Shown: positions 47,415 to 57,573, counted from the first letter of the stretch. The stretch is 64,000 nt of DNA from CG2-30-58-95 sp964618215 (GCA_964618215.1 CAZTZE010000010.1:1-64000); one strand, 5' to 3'. The notes: generated by a model from the letters alone, not told the origin. Translations and numbers: made by a program.

Positions 47415-49952
47415 ATGTCCATTTTACCGTATAATGGATACGTGGCTGCTGAACTCGACCTGAATCTGCTTTCCTTTTATCGCATCCAAGGACAGGAATT
47501 GCCAAGCCTGCCGGGACTTCTGGCCGTCAGCCCGCCGCGCCGCGCGGCGCGCGGCCGCCAGGACGACCATTTGGTCATTTACCTGAACCTCTCAGGCAAC
47601 ATGCCATTCTCCTCCGGCGAGTACAGCCAGATCACCTCCCAGATGGCGGAGCGTTTTTACCATAATCCTGGTTCGCTGACCTCCGCGTTGCGCGCCACCG
47701 CCGAAACACTCAACCAGGTCTTGTTAGATCGTAATATGCGCAGCACCGGTCACGGCGAATACATCCTCGCCCGCTTGGTGCTGGGGGTGCTGCGGGGGTC
47801 ACAGTTCATCTTCGTCCAGAGCGGGCCGACGCACGTCTTCCACCTGAGCGGCGAGAAAACAGGACATATTCATGATCCGCAAATATCCGGCCGTGGTCTT
47901 GGTTTCGGCCAGACCACGCCGCTTTATTTTTCCCAGGTAGAGTTGCGCGCGGGCGAGCTGCTCATGTTTTGCGCGGCGTTGCCTCCCGGTTGGGAGGACA
48001 GCCTGCAAAAAGAGCGCGGCGCGGCCTCGCCCGAGTCCCTGCGCCGTAGACTTGCCACCCTGACCCGCGAAGACTTGAACGCAGTCTTGATCCAGGTTCA
48101 GGCCGGGAGCGGGAAGATGAACATGCTGACGTCTTTCAAGCCCGCCGCGGAGATGGCGCCGCTGAACGCCGGCCAGGCATCCCTGCCCATCCCGGCTGCC
48201 ACGAAACCCTTGCCGGAGCTAGAGCCGGCTGCCGCACCCGCCGGTAGGCCTTTGGTGGCCGGATTAGCCCAAGAACAAATCCCACCGCCGCCGGCCGGCC
48301 AAATTGAACCAACATCTGTCCCGCCTGTCCCCGCAGCATCCCAAGCGGAGCAGCGCCAACCTGCACCAACCCCCTCTGCCGTCAGGCCTGCTGCGGAGGC
48401 TTCACCGGCCTCGCCGCCGCAGGCGACTCCATCCACCCCGCCGCGCTCGGAGGTGATCCGTGCCAGCCGCTTTGTCCGGCCGATCGGGAGCACCCGGCCC
48501 CAGTCCGCGCCGGTGGATGGGGAGGCCGCGCCTCCCCCGTCACAGGCAGGTATCCGCTCAAGTCGTTTCTTCGCCCCGCGCGAGGTCGCGAACATCCCCG
48601 AAATCTCCCGCCCGGCATCCCATCGCCGCAAGGTCATCTTCCGCGGTTTGGCACGCGCACTGCAATCCGGCCGCGGTTTCAGCCAATCCATTTCAAATGG
48701 CATTCGCAAGTTCCTGCCGCGCCTGCTCCCCGACCAGCCGGAGGGCGAGTCGCAGGGCATATCCAGCTCGAGCATGGCCTTTATTGCCATCGCCGTGCCG
48801 CTGCTGATTGTGACCATTGCCAGTATGGTCTATATGCGCGATGGGCGGGCAATCCAATATGATGAGAATTACACGATGGCGGTCTCGGCTGCGGTCGGGG
48901 CGATTGGCCAGGACGACAAGTCTGTCGAATATGCTGCCTGGGAGAGGACAATCTCCTACCTCGACCAGGCTGAGTACTACCAGGTGACCCAGGATTCGCA
49001 GACCTTGCGCCAGCAGGCCCAGGCAGAGTTGGACAAGCTGGACGCGATCACCCGCCTTGAATTCCGCCCGGCGATCATAGGCGGCTTGGACAAAACCATC
49101 CGGGTGACTGACATGGCGGCCACCGAGTCCGACCTGTACCTGCTCAATGGGCCGCGCGGGGATATCTTGCGCGCCTTCCGCACCAACCAGGGCTACGAAA
49201 TAGATCCCGGCTTCAAGTGTGCGCCGGGCGCGTACGGCGACCATTCTGTCGGTCCACTGGTTGACCTGCTTGCGTTGTCGAATAGTAATCTTTATAATAA
49301 CGCTACCCTGCTGGCGGTGGATGCCAAAGGAATGCTGCTCTACTGCGCCAAGGGCCTCGAACCGCGCGCCGTCCCGCTCCCGGCGCCGGAATTGGGTTGG
49401 AAGAGCATCTCTGCCTTCACGCTGGATGCGGAGAGCAATACTCTCTACATGCTCGACCCGGCCGGCGGCGCTGTCTGGAGCTATTTCTGGGTCAAGAATA
49501 AATTTGAAGCCCCCAGCATGTTCTTCGGTGAGCAGGTGCCGCAAGGCATGAATAGCGCCATTGACCTGGCGGCCAGGGGCAGCGACCTGTACCTGCTCTT
49601 CGAGGATGGACACGTAACCACCTGCATTGGCGGCCTGCGCTGTGTGGATCCAACCCCGTTCGAGGATCTCCGCCCCGGGTATTTATCCGGCGCGAAGGCC
49701 AGCGACGCGGTCTTCACCCAGATGTTCTTCAGCGGCCCTTCCGATCCCTCGCTCTATATGCTCGCATCGAAGACCCAAGCCGTTTATCGCTTTAGCGCGC
49801 GCCCCGATACGCTCACTTTACAGGGCCAGTTCCAGCCGAAAGTTGACCAGCTCAAGGAGCAATTCACCTCACCCGTCACCGCCGTGGCGATCAGTTCGAA
49901 TCACTATATTTTCTTGAGTATGGATAACCAGGTCTATTATGGTAGCCCGTAG
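47415..49952 (+). CDS. PP2C-like/TM/beta-propeller protein
   Basis: The product has 845 residues. The first 230 residues resemble a PP2C phosphatase fold (DDHLVIYLNLSGN, GHGEYILARLVLGVLRGSQF, RAGELLMFCAALPPG), but I cannot point to a full set of metal-binding Asp residues, so it may be a non-catalytic relative. A Pro/Ala-rich linker (about 250-410) and one transmembrane helix (about 454-476, MAFIAIAVPLLIVTIASMV) follow. The outer part (590-845) looks like a beta-propeller with repeated YLLNGPRGDIL-, LYMLDPAGGAVW- and LYLLFEDGHV-type strands. A membrane-spanning sensor or phosphatase is plausible. Confidence 0.65.
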   Translation: MSILPYNGYVAAELDLNLLSFYRIQGQELPSLPGLLAVSPPRRAARGRQDDHLVIYLNLSGNMPFSSGEYSQITSQMAERFYHNPGSLTSALRATAETLNQVLLDRNMRSTGHGEYILARLVLGVLRGSQFIFVQSGPTHVFHLSGEKTGHIHDPQISGRGLGFGQTTPLYFSQVELRAGELLMFCAALPPGWEDSLQKERGAASPESLRRRLATLTREDLNAVLIQVQAGSGKMNMLTSFKPAAEMAPLNAGQASLPIPAATKPLPELEPAAAPAGRPLVAGLAQEQIPPPPAGQIEPTSVPPVPAASQAEQRQPAPTPSAVRPAAEASPASPPQATPSTPPRSEVIRASRFVRPIGSTRPQSAPVDGEAAPPPSQAGIRSSRFFAPREVANIPEISRPASHRRKVIFRGLARALQSGRGFSQSISNGIRKFLPRLLPDQPEGESQGISSSSMAFIAIAVPLLIVTIASMVYMRDGRAIQYDENYTMAVSAAVGAIGQDDKSVEYAAWERTISYLDQAEYYQVTQDSQTLRQQAQAELDKLDAITRLEFRPAIIGGLDKTIRVTDMAATESDLYLLNGPRGDILRAFRTNQGYEIDPGFKCAPGAYGDHSVGPLVDLLALSNSNLYNNATLLAVDAKGMLLYCAKGLEPRAVPLPAPELGWKSISAFTLDAESNTLYMLDPAGGAVWSYFWVKNKFEAPSMFFGEQVPQGMNSAIDLAARGSDLYLLFEDGHVTTCIGGLRCVDPTPFEDLRPGYLSGAKASDAVFTQMFFSGPSDPSLYMLASKTQAVYRFSARPDTLTLQGQFQPKVDQLKEQFTSPVTAVAISSNHYIFLSMDNQVYYGSP

Positions 49953-49991
49953 GCTACCATTACGCAACGGATGTGCCCTAATGGAGTTATC

Positions 49992-51044
49992 ATGAAAAAT
50001 TCATCCAAAGGTCTGGGTAGTTTCCTGGCAATCATTTTCAATCTGCTGCGTTTCATCTTGGGCGGCTCAAAACCGACCGGCAATACAGGGGGTGCAATTA
50101 CCCCTCCTCCGCCCCCGGCCGTCGCGGCGGATAACACCATCGAGCCGGCGCGCATCCTCACCGCGCGCGTCCTCTTGATCGTCTACGACCCGCTCATGGA
50201 TGCGGTTAGCGGCCAAAAACTCTCACAAATGATGAACTGGAAGCGGGTGGATGAACTGGTCAACGGCTTCTTGAGCGATATCCAGGAGGCCAGCGGCGGC
50301 ATGGCGCGCTACCAGATCGTGCAGCGAGTGGAGGTGAATGAATTTCCGGCCAAGTCGGATGGTTTCCGTTATGACCCGGCCAGCTATCTGGCCGTATTAC
50401 AAGGTGGGCCATCCTACCAACCCGAAATGGTGGATTATCAGGCCATCCTGACCGGTTACAACATCCTGCCGCGCGTTGCCAGGCGTGAGATTGATGAAGT
50501 GTGGATGTTCGCCTTCCCGCACGCCGGCTTCTATGAATCGATCATGGGCGGCGCGGGTGCCTTCTGGTGTAATGCGCCGCCATTGTCAGGCACGGCCGGA
50601 TGCAGCCGCAAATTCGTCCTGATGGGTTTTTCCTACGAGCGCGGCGTGGGCGAGATGCTCGAATCCTTCAGCCACCGCTGCGAGTCCGTCCTGAGCAAGA
50701 CCTTCGAACGCACTCAGGGAGAAGCCAACCCGTACAGGCGCTTCACCCGCTACGAGGAGATTACGCCCGGAAAGGCCGAAGTCGGCAACATCCATTTCGC
50801 CCCCAACAGTGAGAGAGATTACGACTGGAACAACCCGCGCCAGGTGCTCAGCAATTGCTACGACTGGTACAACTTCCCTCATTTCAAAAATGACATTCGC
50901 CAGGTCAATGCAGATGAATGGGGTAATGGTAATATCCGTGCTCACCACGTATGGTGGCTGAAGCACCTGCCAAAGGTGGCTGGCCGTACCAGCGGTATTG
51001 CCAACAATTGGTGGCAATATATCCTGGATCCGAATAACCTTTAG
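49992..51044 (+). CDS. Secreted or membrane-anchored protein of unknown function
   Basis: About 350 residues from ATG 49992. A signal or anchor (GSFLAIIFNLLRFILGG) and a Pro-rich linker (TPPPPPAV) precede a domain with LLIVYDPLMD, DEVWMFAFPHAGFYESIMGG, CSRKFVLMGFSYERGVGEML, ESFSHRCES and a Trp-rich end. The ESFSHR motif and late His/Asp residues could be a metal or catalytic site. I do not recognise the family. It begins 40 bases after the PP2C-like gene, so the two may work together at the cell surface. Confidence 0.6.
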   Translation: MKNSSKGLGSFLAIIFNLLRFILGGSKPTGNTGGAITPPPPPAVAADNTIEPARILTARVLLIVYDPLMDAVSGQKLSQMMNWKRVDELVNGFLSDIQEASGGMARYQIVQRVEVNEFPAKSDGFRYDPASYLAVLQGGPSYQPEMVDYQAILTGYNILPRVARREIDEVWMFAFPHAGFYESIMGGAGAFWCNAPPLSGTAGCSRKFVLMGFSYERGVGEMLESFSHRCESVLSKTFERTQGEANPYRRFTRYEEITPGKAEVGNIHFAPNSERDYDWNNPRQVLSNCYDWYNFPHFKNDIRQVNADEWGNGNIRAHHVWWLKHLPKVAGRTSGIANNWWQYILDPNNL

Positions 51045-51118
51045 AAATGACCGTCTGCGCCGGGGTCTGACCGCCCGCAATCGTCTCTTACAAATTAACG
51101 AGGTAGAAAGAGCTTGAC

Positions 51119-54100
51119 ATGCAAAAGTTAAGGAAGGCGAGCATACCGACCATAGCTGCGAGCTTCATTGCCTTCTTCATCGTGCTCTTGGTCACCAGAG
51201 CAAACCCAGCGTTCTTCCCCTTAGCCCTGATTCCCATCTTATTTGCAGCCATTTTGCTGGGAATCAAAGGAGGAACAGCCTCATCCCTGGTCGCCATGGC
51301 GCTGATCTCGCTGATGATAACCAAGGAGCAGGGCCTGCCCTGGCCGCCAGGGTACGGCTCAAAAATGCTGGTCGGCTTTTTTACCTATGCCCTGACCGGC
51401 TTTTCGGTAGGGCTATGGTCCACCACCGAAAGAAGACGAGCATATGCGGAAGAGGAGATCAAGCAGCGCAACCGTGCGCTGGCGCTGCTCAACCGGGTCA
51501 TCGCCGCCGCCAGCACCACCCTGGAGCCGAAAGCGGTGCTGGAAATCACCTGCCGCGAACTGGCCCTGGCCTTTGATGTACCCCAGACGGCGGCTGCGCT
51601 GTTGAACGAGGCGCACACGGCCGCCATCGTCGTGGCCGAATATCTGGGCGAGGGACGCCCCAGCGCCATGGGGGTGGTGATACCCGTCGAAGGCAATCCC
51701 ATCACGCAATACGTCGTGGAGCACAAAGCACCCCTGGCCATAGCCGACGCCCAGCACGATCCCCGCATGGCAGCCATTCACGAGCTGTTGCGGCAGCGCG
51801 GCACCGTTTCGCTGCTGATCCTGCCATTGATGGTGCGCGGCCGGGTGGTGGGCACTCTGGGGCTGGACACCATCGAGCGGCGCGAGTTTAGCGACGAAGA
51901 AATAACCCTGGCCGCCAGCGCCACCGCTGCCGCTGCCCAGGCAATGGAAAACGCTCGTCTTTTCGAGGCAGAGCATCACGCCCGGCAGATCTCAGATACC
52001 CTGAGCGAGATCGCCCGCGAGTTGAATGTTGCCCCCAACTTGAACGCCGCGCTTGATCTGGTCCTTTCCTGCATGGAGCGGGTCATCGCCTACGACAGCG
52101 CTTCCATCCTGCTGCTCGAAAACGGGCAGATGAGCGTGGCCGCCGTGCGAGGCTTCGAAGAACCTGAGCGAGTACTCAACACTCACTTGGATCTCGGCAC
52201 TGCGCTACTCAATAAGGAAGTGGTCGAGACTCGGCAACCGCTGATCGTTGGTTCGGTCGCTGACGACTCGCGCTGGGTTAAGTCCATGCAGGCCAGCGGC
52301 CTGACCCCCGACCTGGCGAACATCCATTCCTGGATAGGAGTGCCGCTGCTGGTCCAGGATCGGGTCATCGGCATGCTGACTGCCGACAAGATGGAGCCGG
52401 ACTTCTACCAGCCTGAAGACGCCGAGTTAGCCCTGGCCTTTGCTAACCACGCCGCCATCGCCATCGAGAAAGCCCGGCTGTACGAGGAGAAAGCCCGAAC
52501 CAGTCATTACCTGCAAAGCGTCCTGGACAGCTCGATTGACCTCATCTTCACCATCAAGCCGGACGGCACCTTCGGCTACTTCAACCCTCGCCTGACCGAG
52601 ATCACCGGTTACCAGGCCGAGGCCATCCGCGGCCGGCCCTTCCTGGACTTCATCCCTGAGGACCGCCGGCCCTTCATGCTCCAGAAGTGGCAAGAGATCA
52701 CCCACGGCATCAGCGGCACCTATGAGACCGAGATCGTCGCTGCCAGTGGCCAGCGCATTCCCGTTCTGGTCTCCCACTCGGTCATCGAGGGTTTCAATGA
52801 GTACCTGGCCATTCTGCGCGACATCAGCGACATCAAAGCGGCGGAGCGAAAGATCCTCCAGCGTGCTGAAGAATCCGAAACGCTGCGCAAGGCCGGGTCG
52901 GTCGTAGCGGCGACGTTGGATCCCGAAGAGGCCGTCAGCCGCATTTTGGAGCAACTGGAACAAGTCGTTCCGCATGACAGCGCCTCGGTGCAGTTGCTGC
53001 GGGATGGAGAATTGGAAATCGTCGGCGGGCGCGGCTGGCAGGACCCATCCAGCGTGATCGGCATCCGCTTTCCTGTCCCTGGCGATAACCCAAATTCGAT
53101 CGTGATCCAGACCCAGAAGCCCTACATCCTGAACGAAGCCGAAAAGTCCTATCGCTCGTTCCACCGGCCGCCACACAGCCACATTCGCTCCTGGCTGGGT
53201 GTGCCTCTCATCGTCCGCAATGAAGTGACCGGAATATTGGCGATAGACAGTACCGAACCCCATCATTTCAACGCCAGCCATGTCCAGTTGGCGACTGCTT
53301 TCGCTGACCAGGTTGCAATCACACTTGAAAACACTCGCCTGTTTGGTGCCGCACAGCGGCAAGCCAAACGACAGGCAGTACTGTTGCAGCTTAGCACTGA
53401 CCTCGCCGTGGCGCTGGATGAACAAGATATTTGTAAGCGCGCCGTGCATAATTTACATGATATGTTAGGCTTCGATTATGTGAGTGTGTATCTGGTGGAT
53501 GAGGATAGCGGTGATCGCGTGCACCAGGTTGGTATAGGCTTGCCTGACCAATTTATTCCAGAGTGCATACCACCCGGTCGAGGCTTGAGTGAGCGTCCCT
53601 TGTTAGACGGCCAATTACATTACACGCCGGATGTAACAATAGAATCAAGCTATATCCCTGGTAATAACGGTTCCGAGGTGGACGTACCCATCCGAATCGG
53701 GGAAGAGGTGAAGGGTGTCCTTATCGTTGAAAGTGCTCGACTGCACGCATTCAGCCAGAATGACTGTGATGTGCTCAATACAGCTGCCAACATCATCGGT
53801 CTGGCGCTTACCAGGGCAGAGCTTTTTGCGAGCGAGCACAGGCAATTGGAAGAACTGGCTGTGTTGCATGCCCTTGCCATGGCAACGACTGAGGCCAAGG
53901 ATATTGATGAATTGCTCGAACGTATGACACAACTGATCGGCAAAAAACTGTTCCCGGATAATTTTGGTCTCTTATTGCTGGATGAGACGGCCGGCGTGCT
54001 TCGCCTGCATTCGACTTATCGCCTGGGCATCATCCAAAAGAAACAATTCTCCGTTCCAGTGGGGCAAGGTATTACTGGCAGTGTCGTCAAAACAGGGAAT

Positions 54101-55897
54101 GCGCGGCGTGTGGCCGACGTGTCCAAAGATGCGGATTATATAAGCGTGGATGCGAATATACGATCCGAGATTTGTGTGCCTCTCAAGATTGGTGGGCGAG
54201 TGATAGGCGTGATCAATGCAGAAAGTGCAAAGCTAAATGCCTTCACACTTGCCGATGAGCGCCTGTTGACCATCCTGGCAGGTCAATTGGCAATTGGGAT
54301 CGAGCGATTGCGGGCTATGGATAAGATCTATCAACAGGCAACCACGCTCGCACGGTCAAATGCACTCATCGGTGCCCTGGCGCAGGTGGCAACCCGCGTT
54401 TCCGCCGTCCCCGACCCGGGGAGTGTGATGGCAACGCTGGGCAGCGAGCTTAAACACCTGGGCCTGACCTGCCTGATAGCACTTCACGTTCCAGATGCGC
54501 CGGATGAAGTAATCATCCGCTACACTTCTGCCGATCCCAAGACTGTCAGACTGATCGAGCGGGCAGCCCAGCGCAAAATGCACGAAATCCGCATCCCCGC
54601 CGAGAGTTTTCTACTGCATATCGAAAAGGCAGATCAGCCTTCGTTGGTGCGTGATCCTCTCAATGCAACGGCAATTTTCCTTTTCGGCTTTCCCAAGCCG
54701 ATGCTGGCGCGCTTCCTGAAATCCTTTGAAGTGTACGAGAGCACCATCACCTACCACCTGCCTTTCATCGCCAGCGATCGAATGATCGGCTTCATGTGGC
54801 TGTGGGGAGAGAGCCTGCGGGAGAGCGACCTGCCGACGATGTCGCTCTTTGCCAGCCAGGTCGCTGTTGCTATCGAGAATGCTCGGCTGTACGAGGAACA
54901 GCAGCATAGGTTACGTGATCTCGCGCTCCTGCACGAGATCAGCAAGAACGTGAGTGCCAGTCTCGACCTGGGAGAAGTCCTCAACCGCGTCGTCCAGGGG
55001 GCGGTGGAAGCTGTGGGGGCGGATGCCGCCAGCCTGAACCTCCTGCTGGAGGCGGGACAGGCGCGCTTGATGGCCAGTGTGGGCATGAGCGAGCAATTCA
55101 AGGCGCGTACCGATGTCCGGCCGGGCGGCACCACCATGACAGTGATGCGCACGCGGCAGCCTCTCTTGATCCCGGATGTGACCCAACGTCCAGACCTGGT
55201 GAAGCCCATTGTCCTGGAAGAGGGCATCAAGTCCTACATAGTCCTGCCGCTGCCTGGCCGGGAGCGCGTCATGGGGGCGATGTTCGTCTTCTGGCGCCGG
55301 GAGCACCTCTTCTCAGACGATGAGGTTCGCCTCCTCATGACCTTCGCCAACCAGGCCGCCCTGGGCATCGAGAACGCACGTCTGTTCGCCGAGGTGCAGA
55401 ATCTGGCAATAACCGATCCCCTCACCGGCCTGTATAACCGGCGCGGCCTGTTTGAATTGGGGCGGCTCGAATTTGCCCGCGCGCGCCGCTTTGGACGGCC
55501 TTTCGCCAGCATTATGCTGGATATAGATCATTTCAAGCGGGTCAATGATACCCATGGTCATCCCATCGGCGACGTGGTACTGAAAACTTTGGCAATCCGC
55601 TTTCAGGGCAGTGTGCGGGAGATAGACCTGGTAGGCCGCTATGGCGGTGAAGAATTCGTCTTTCTCCTGCCCGAGACGGCCCTCGACAAGGCCAGGGAAA
55701 TTGCAGAACGGCTGCGTAAAACAATCGCCCAAACACCAATCCCCACTGAGGCGGGCGAACTTAACGTGACTATCAGCGCAGGGCTGGCAATGTATGACGA
55801 GAATACATCTGATCTGGAAACGTTGATCGCGCGCGCCGATCAGGCGATGTATGTGGCCAAGCACAAAGGCCGCAATCGCATCGCAATCAGTCGTTAG
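51119..55897 (+). CDS. Multi-GAF/PAS diguanylate cyclase
   Basis: The product has 1592 residues. The N-terminal helices (10-105) resemble the DUF4118/KdpD-type membrane domain. About seven GAF-like domains then run in series (near 130-285, 300-460, 595-745, 755-905, 910-1065, 1080-1255 and 1270-1420), with a PAS domain at about 465-575. A GGDEF domain ends the protein, with active site GGEEF at about 1509-1513 and an upstream RxxD (REID) inhibitory site, so product feedback is likely. It makes cyclic di-GMP from GTP in response to several inputs. No EAL domain is present. Confidence 0.92.
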   Translation: MQKLRKASIPTIAASFIAFFIVLLVTRANPAFFPLALIPILFAAILLGIKGGTASSLVAMALISLMITKEQGLPWPPGYGSKMLVGFFTYALTGFSVGLWSTTERRRAYAEEEIKQRNRALALLNRVIAAASTTLEPKAVLEITCRELALAFDVPQTAAALLNEAHTAAIVVAEYLGEGRPSAMGVVIPVEGNPITQYVVEHKAPLAIADAQHDPRMAAIHELLRQRGTVSLLILPLMVRGRVVGTLGLDTIERREFSDEEITLAASATAAAAQAMENARLFEAEHHARQISDTLSEIARELNVAPNLNAALDLVLSCMERVIAYDSASILLLENGQMSVAAVRGFEEPERVLNTHLDLGTALLNKEVVETRQPLIVGSVADDSRWVKSMQASGLTPDLANIHSWIGVPLLVQDRVIGMLTADKMEPDFYQPEDAELALAFANHAAIAIEKARLYEEKARTSHYLQSVLDSSIDLIFTIKPDGTFGYFNPRLTEITGYQAEAIRGRPFLDFIPEDRRPFMLQKWQEITHGISGTYETEIVAASGQRIPVLVSHSVIEGFNEYLAILRDISDIKAAERKILQRAEESETLRKAGSVVAATLDPEEAVSRILEQLEQVVPHDSASVQLLRDGELEIVGGRGWQDPSSVIGIRFPVPGDNPNSIVIQTQKPYILNEAEKSYRSFHRPPHSHIRSWLGVPLIVRNEVTGILAIDSTEPHHFNASHVQLATAFADQVAITLENTRLFGAAQRQAKRQAVLLQLSTDLAVALDEQDICKRAVHNLHDMLGFDYVSVYLVDEDSGDRVHQVGIGLPDQFIPECIPPGRGLSERPLLDGQLHYTPDVTIESSYIPGNNGSEVDVPIRIGEEVKGVLIVESARLHAFSQNDCDVLNTAANIIGLALTRAELFASEHRQLEELAVLHALAMATTEAKDIDELLERMTQLIGKKLFPDNFGLLLLDETAGVLRLHSTYRLGIIQKKQFSVPVGQGITGSVVKTGNARRVADVSKDADYISVDANIRSEICVPLKIGGRVIGVINAESAKLNAFTLADERLLTILAGQLAIGIERLRAMDKIYQQATTLARSNALIGALAQVATRVSAVPDPGSVMATLGSELKHLGLTCLIALHVPDAPDEVIIRYTSADPKTVRLIERAAQRKMHEIRIPAESFLLHIEKADQPSLVRDPLNATAIFLFGFPKPMLARFLKSFEVYESTITYHLPFIASDRMIGFMWLWGESLRESDLPTMSLFASQVAVAIENARLYEEQQHRLRDLALLHEISKNVSASLDLGEVLNRVVQGAVEAVGADAASLNLLLEAGQARLMASVGMSEQFKARTDVRPGGTTMTVMRTRQPLLIPDVTQRPDLVKPIVLEEGIKSYIVLPLPGRERVMGAMFVFWRREHLFSDDEVRLLMTFANQAALGIENARLFAEVQNLAITDPLTGLYNRRGLFELGRLEFARARRFGRPFASIMLDIDHFKRVNDTHGHPIGDVVLKTLAIRFQGSVREIDLVGRYGGEEFVFLLPETALDKAREIAERLRKTIAQTPIPTEAGELNVTISAGLAMYDENTSDLETLIARADQAMYVAKHKGRNRIAISR

Positions 55898-56111
55898 TTC
55901 GTAAGTCTGCCAGCCGCTCCTCGACGGCCTGCACTTCGCTCTTCAGTTCAGCCAGGTAAGCTTCCAATTCAGCAATTTGCTCGGCCTTGGTCTGGTAGCG
56001 GCGGTGGAAACGGCCTCCGCCTCCGCAGCACTCGCATTTACAACCGCACGAGCAGCCATCCTTCCCGCATTCGCAGGAACCTTTGCAATCGCATTTATCT
56101 TCGCAAGACAT
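55887..56111 (-). CDS. Cys-rich N-terminus/coiled-coil small protein
   Basis: The product has 74 residues. The first 31 hold about 13 cysteines (CEDKCDCKGSCECGKDGC and then CGCKCECC), a metal-binding density like metallothioneins. A helix (TKAEQIAELEAYLAELKSEV) follows. It probably binds metal or a cluster and dimerises. Related small proteins occur near Fe-S proteins. The stop overlaps the end of the diguanylate cyclase gene on the other strand. Confidence 0.7.
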   Translation of the reverse strand: MSCEDKCDCKGSCECGKDGCSCGCKCECCGGGGRFHRRYQTKAEQIAELEAYLAELKSEVQAVEERLADLRTND

Positions 56112-56145
56112 CGTAAATTCCTTTCTGGTTGTGTGGTGGAATTGG

Positions 56146-56679
56146 TTAAATTGCTGGCATCTCGATGATGATTTCCTCCAGCGCGGCTAATTTTTCAGCA
56201 TACTGCGCTTCAAACAACGGCGGGCAATCGGCCAGTTTCTTTTGCGAAGCAGATAATTTGAGGGCAAAGGAGTAACAGGTCGACTCGCCGCACCGCTTGC
56301 AATTGGTATTGGGGAGCAATTTGTAGATCGCCATCGGCGTGGGACGCTGGCGGGTGATGTGGTCGGGCGTGATCTCGGAGCGGCGCTCCCAGGTGCGGTT
56401 GACCAAGTCAATCAGCCCTTTGAGCTCCTTCTCTGCGCCTTCGCGGTCTTCCACATTGCTGGTAGCGATCTCGTAAGCATGAAAGGCGATGTTGTGCCCG
56501 CCCTTCTTCCAGGTCATGGCCTGGGCTTCGGGCAGGTAGACCGCGCCGCGCAAGGTCGCGTTGAGATAGGGCAGGATTTCGGAGATGTCGGCAGTCAACC
56601 GCGCCCGCGCCGCATACCGCTCCGCGCCGGGGTCACAGGGCGGGGTAAAGACTTCCAGGTCGTAATGCTCGATCAACAT
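56146..56679 (-). CDS. Fe-S cluster (4Fe-4S, PF04060-like) domain protein
   Basis: About 177 residues from ATG 56679. The C-terminal part has LLPNTNCKRCGESTCYSFAL followed by a fourth Cys in ADCPPLFE, a Cx2Cx4Cx16C pattern of the Fe-S domain found in corrinoid and electron-transfer proteins. The N-terminal half (ADISEILPYLNATLRGAVYL) resembles the DUF-type partner of such proteins. Its role is probably redox or cofactor binding. It lies just downstream of the ABC permease remnant. Confidence 0.72.
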   Translation of the reverse strand: MLIEHYDLEVFTPPCDPGAERYAARARLTADISEILPYLNATLRGAVYLPEAQAMTWKKGGHNIAFHAYEIATSNVEDREGAEKELKGLIDLVNRTWERRSEITPDHITRQRPTPMAIYKLLPNTNCKRCGESTCYSFALKLSASQKKLADCPPLFEAQYAEKLAALEEIIIEMPAI

Positions 56680-56692
56680 TAGGCGACGCCTC

Positions 56693-57283
56693 TCATTCCA
56701 ATCGCCGCCCCAGGATGCGCACGGCCAGTGCAAACAGGATGACGGCGAACCCGGCCAAAACGCTCAAGTCCAGTATAGCATGTTCTGCCGTTCCAATCCC
56801 CAGCGCGGCGCGCAGCGCCTCGACCGTGTAGGTCAGCGGCAGGGCACGCGCCAGGATTTGCAATCCCAGTGGCAGCGCCGCAACCGGCACGAACACGCCG
56901 CCCAGGAACATCATCGGAAAGCGAACGAAGTTTGCCAGCGTCTGCGCCTCGAAGATTTCGCGAACCGCCACCGAGACTAACGCACCCAGCGCGGAAAAGG
57001 CCGCCGCCGAAAGCAGCAGCGCCAGGATGAGCAGCAGCCAATTGACGCCGCTCACACCGAAGACGGCCAGCATGATCCCCAACACCACCAGCGTGACCGT
57101 CAGCCCAAAGAACATCCCGCCGAGCAGCTTGCCTGCCAGCAGCGCCGGCAGACGAACTGGCGCTAATAACAGCCGCTCCAGCGAACCAATCCGCCGCTCG
57201 AACACGATGACGATGGCCTCCATCGAGCTGGTGCCGAAGAGCAGCGTCAACGCCAGCAGGCCGGGACGCTGGCGGTTCATCAC
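56693..57283 (-). pseudogene. ABC-2 type permease, N-terminally truncated
   Basis: The 196 residues cover the C-terminal part of an ABC-2 exporter: PGLLALTLLFGTSSMEAIVI, then FERRIGSLERLLLAPVRLPA, a helix series, and PLTYTVEALRAALG. The N-terminal helix and extracellular loop are missing, and no ATPase partner is next to it. A short coupled ORF (57282-57383) precedes it. It is likely a remnant of a larger transporter. Confidence 0.65.
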
Positions 57284-57383
57284 TGGGCTATCACCTCCTG
57301 TTGTTCGCCATTCACTTGGTCCCAGACACCAGCCAAGAAATTATGCAAGTACGTATATGGTGGAACGCCACCTTGGTTCATTC
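57282..57383 (-). CDS. 33-codon ORF overlapping the permease remnant
   Basis: It begins MNQGGVPPYTYLHNFLAGVW and its TGA overlaps the remnant's ATG (TGATGAACC). There is no obvious ribosome-binding site and no family match; it may be a trace of the lost permease N-terminus or chance. Confidence 0.25.
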
Positions 57384-57494
57384 TGTGACTCTCCCCTTGC
57401 AAGGATTCACAGTTCACTTTTGAAGTTTAAATGAGTTCACTTTTCAAGTTTTCCTAACATATCTTTGGAGAACGAATAATATTTGCAATTAGGA

Positions 57495-57551
57495 TTGACA
57501 TTTTGTTCCACTTGTTGTATAGTACTAGTACTATACAACAAGTGGAACAAA
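57495..57551 (+). promoter_or_regulatory. Promoter with overlapping 50-bp perfect palindrome (PadR operator candidate)
   Basis: TTGACA (57495-57500) and TATAGT (57518-57523) with 17-bp spacing form a strong promoter for the padR-CPBP pair. A perfect palindrome of two 25-bp arms (57502-57551, centre AGTACTAGTACT) covers the spacer, the -10 box and the start site. That is the expected place for an autoregulating repressor. Confidence 0.8.
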
Positions 57552-57573
57552 TTCCCAAAAGCTGGAGCCTTCA

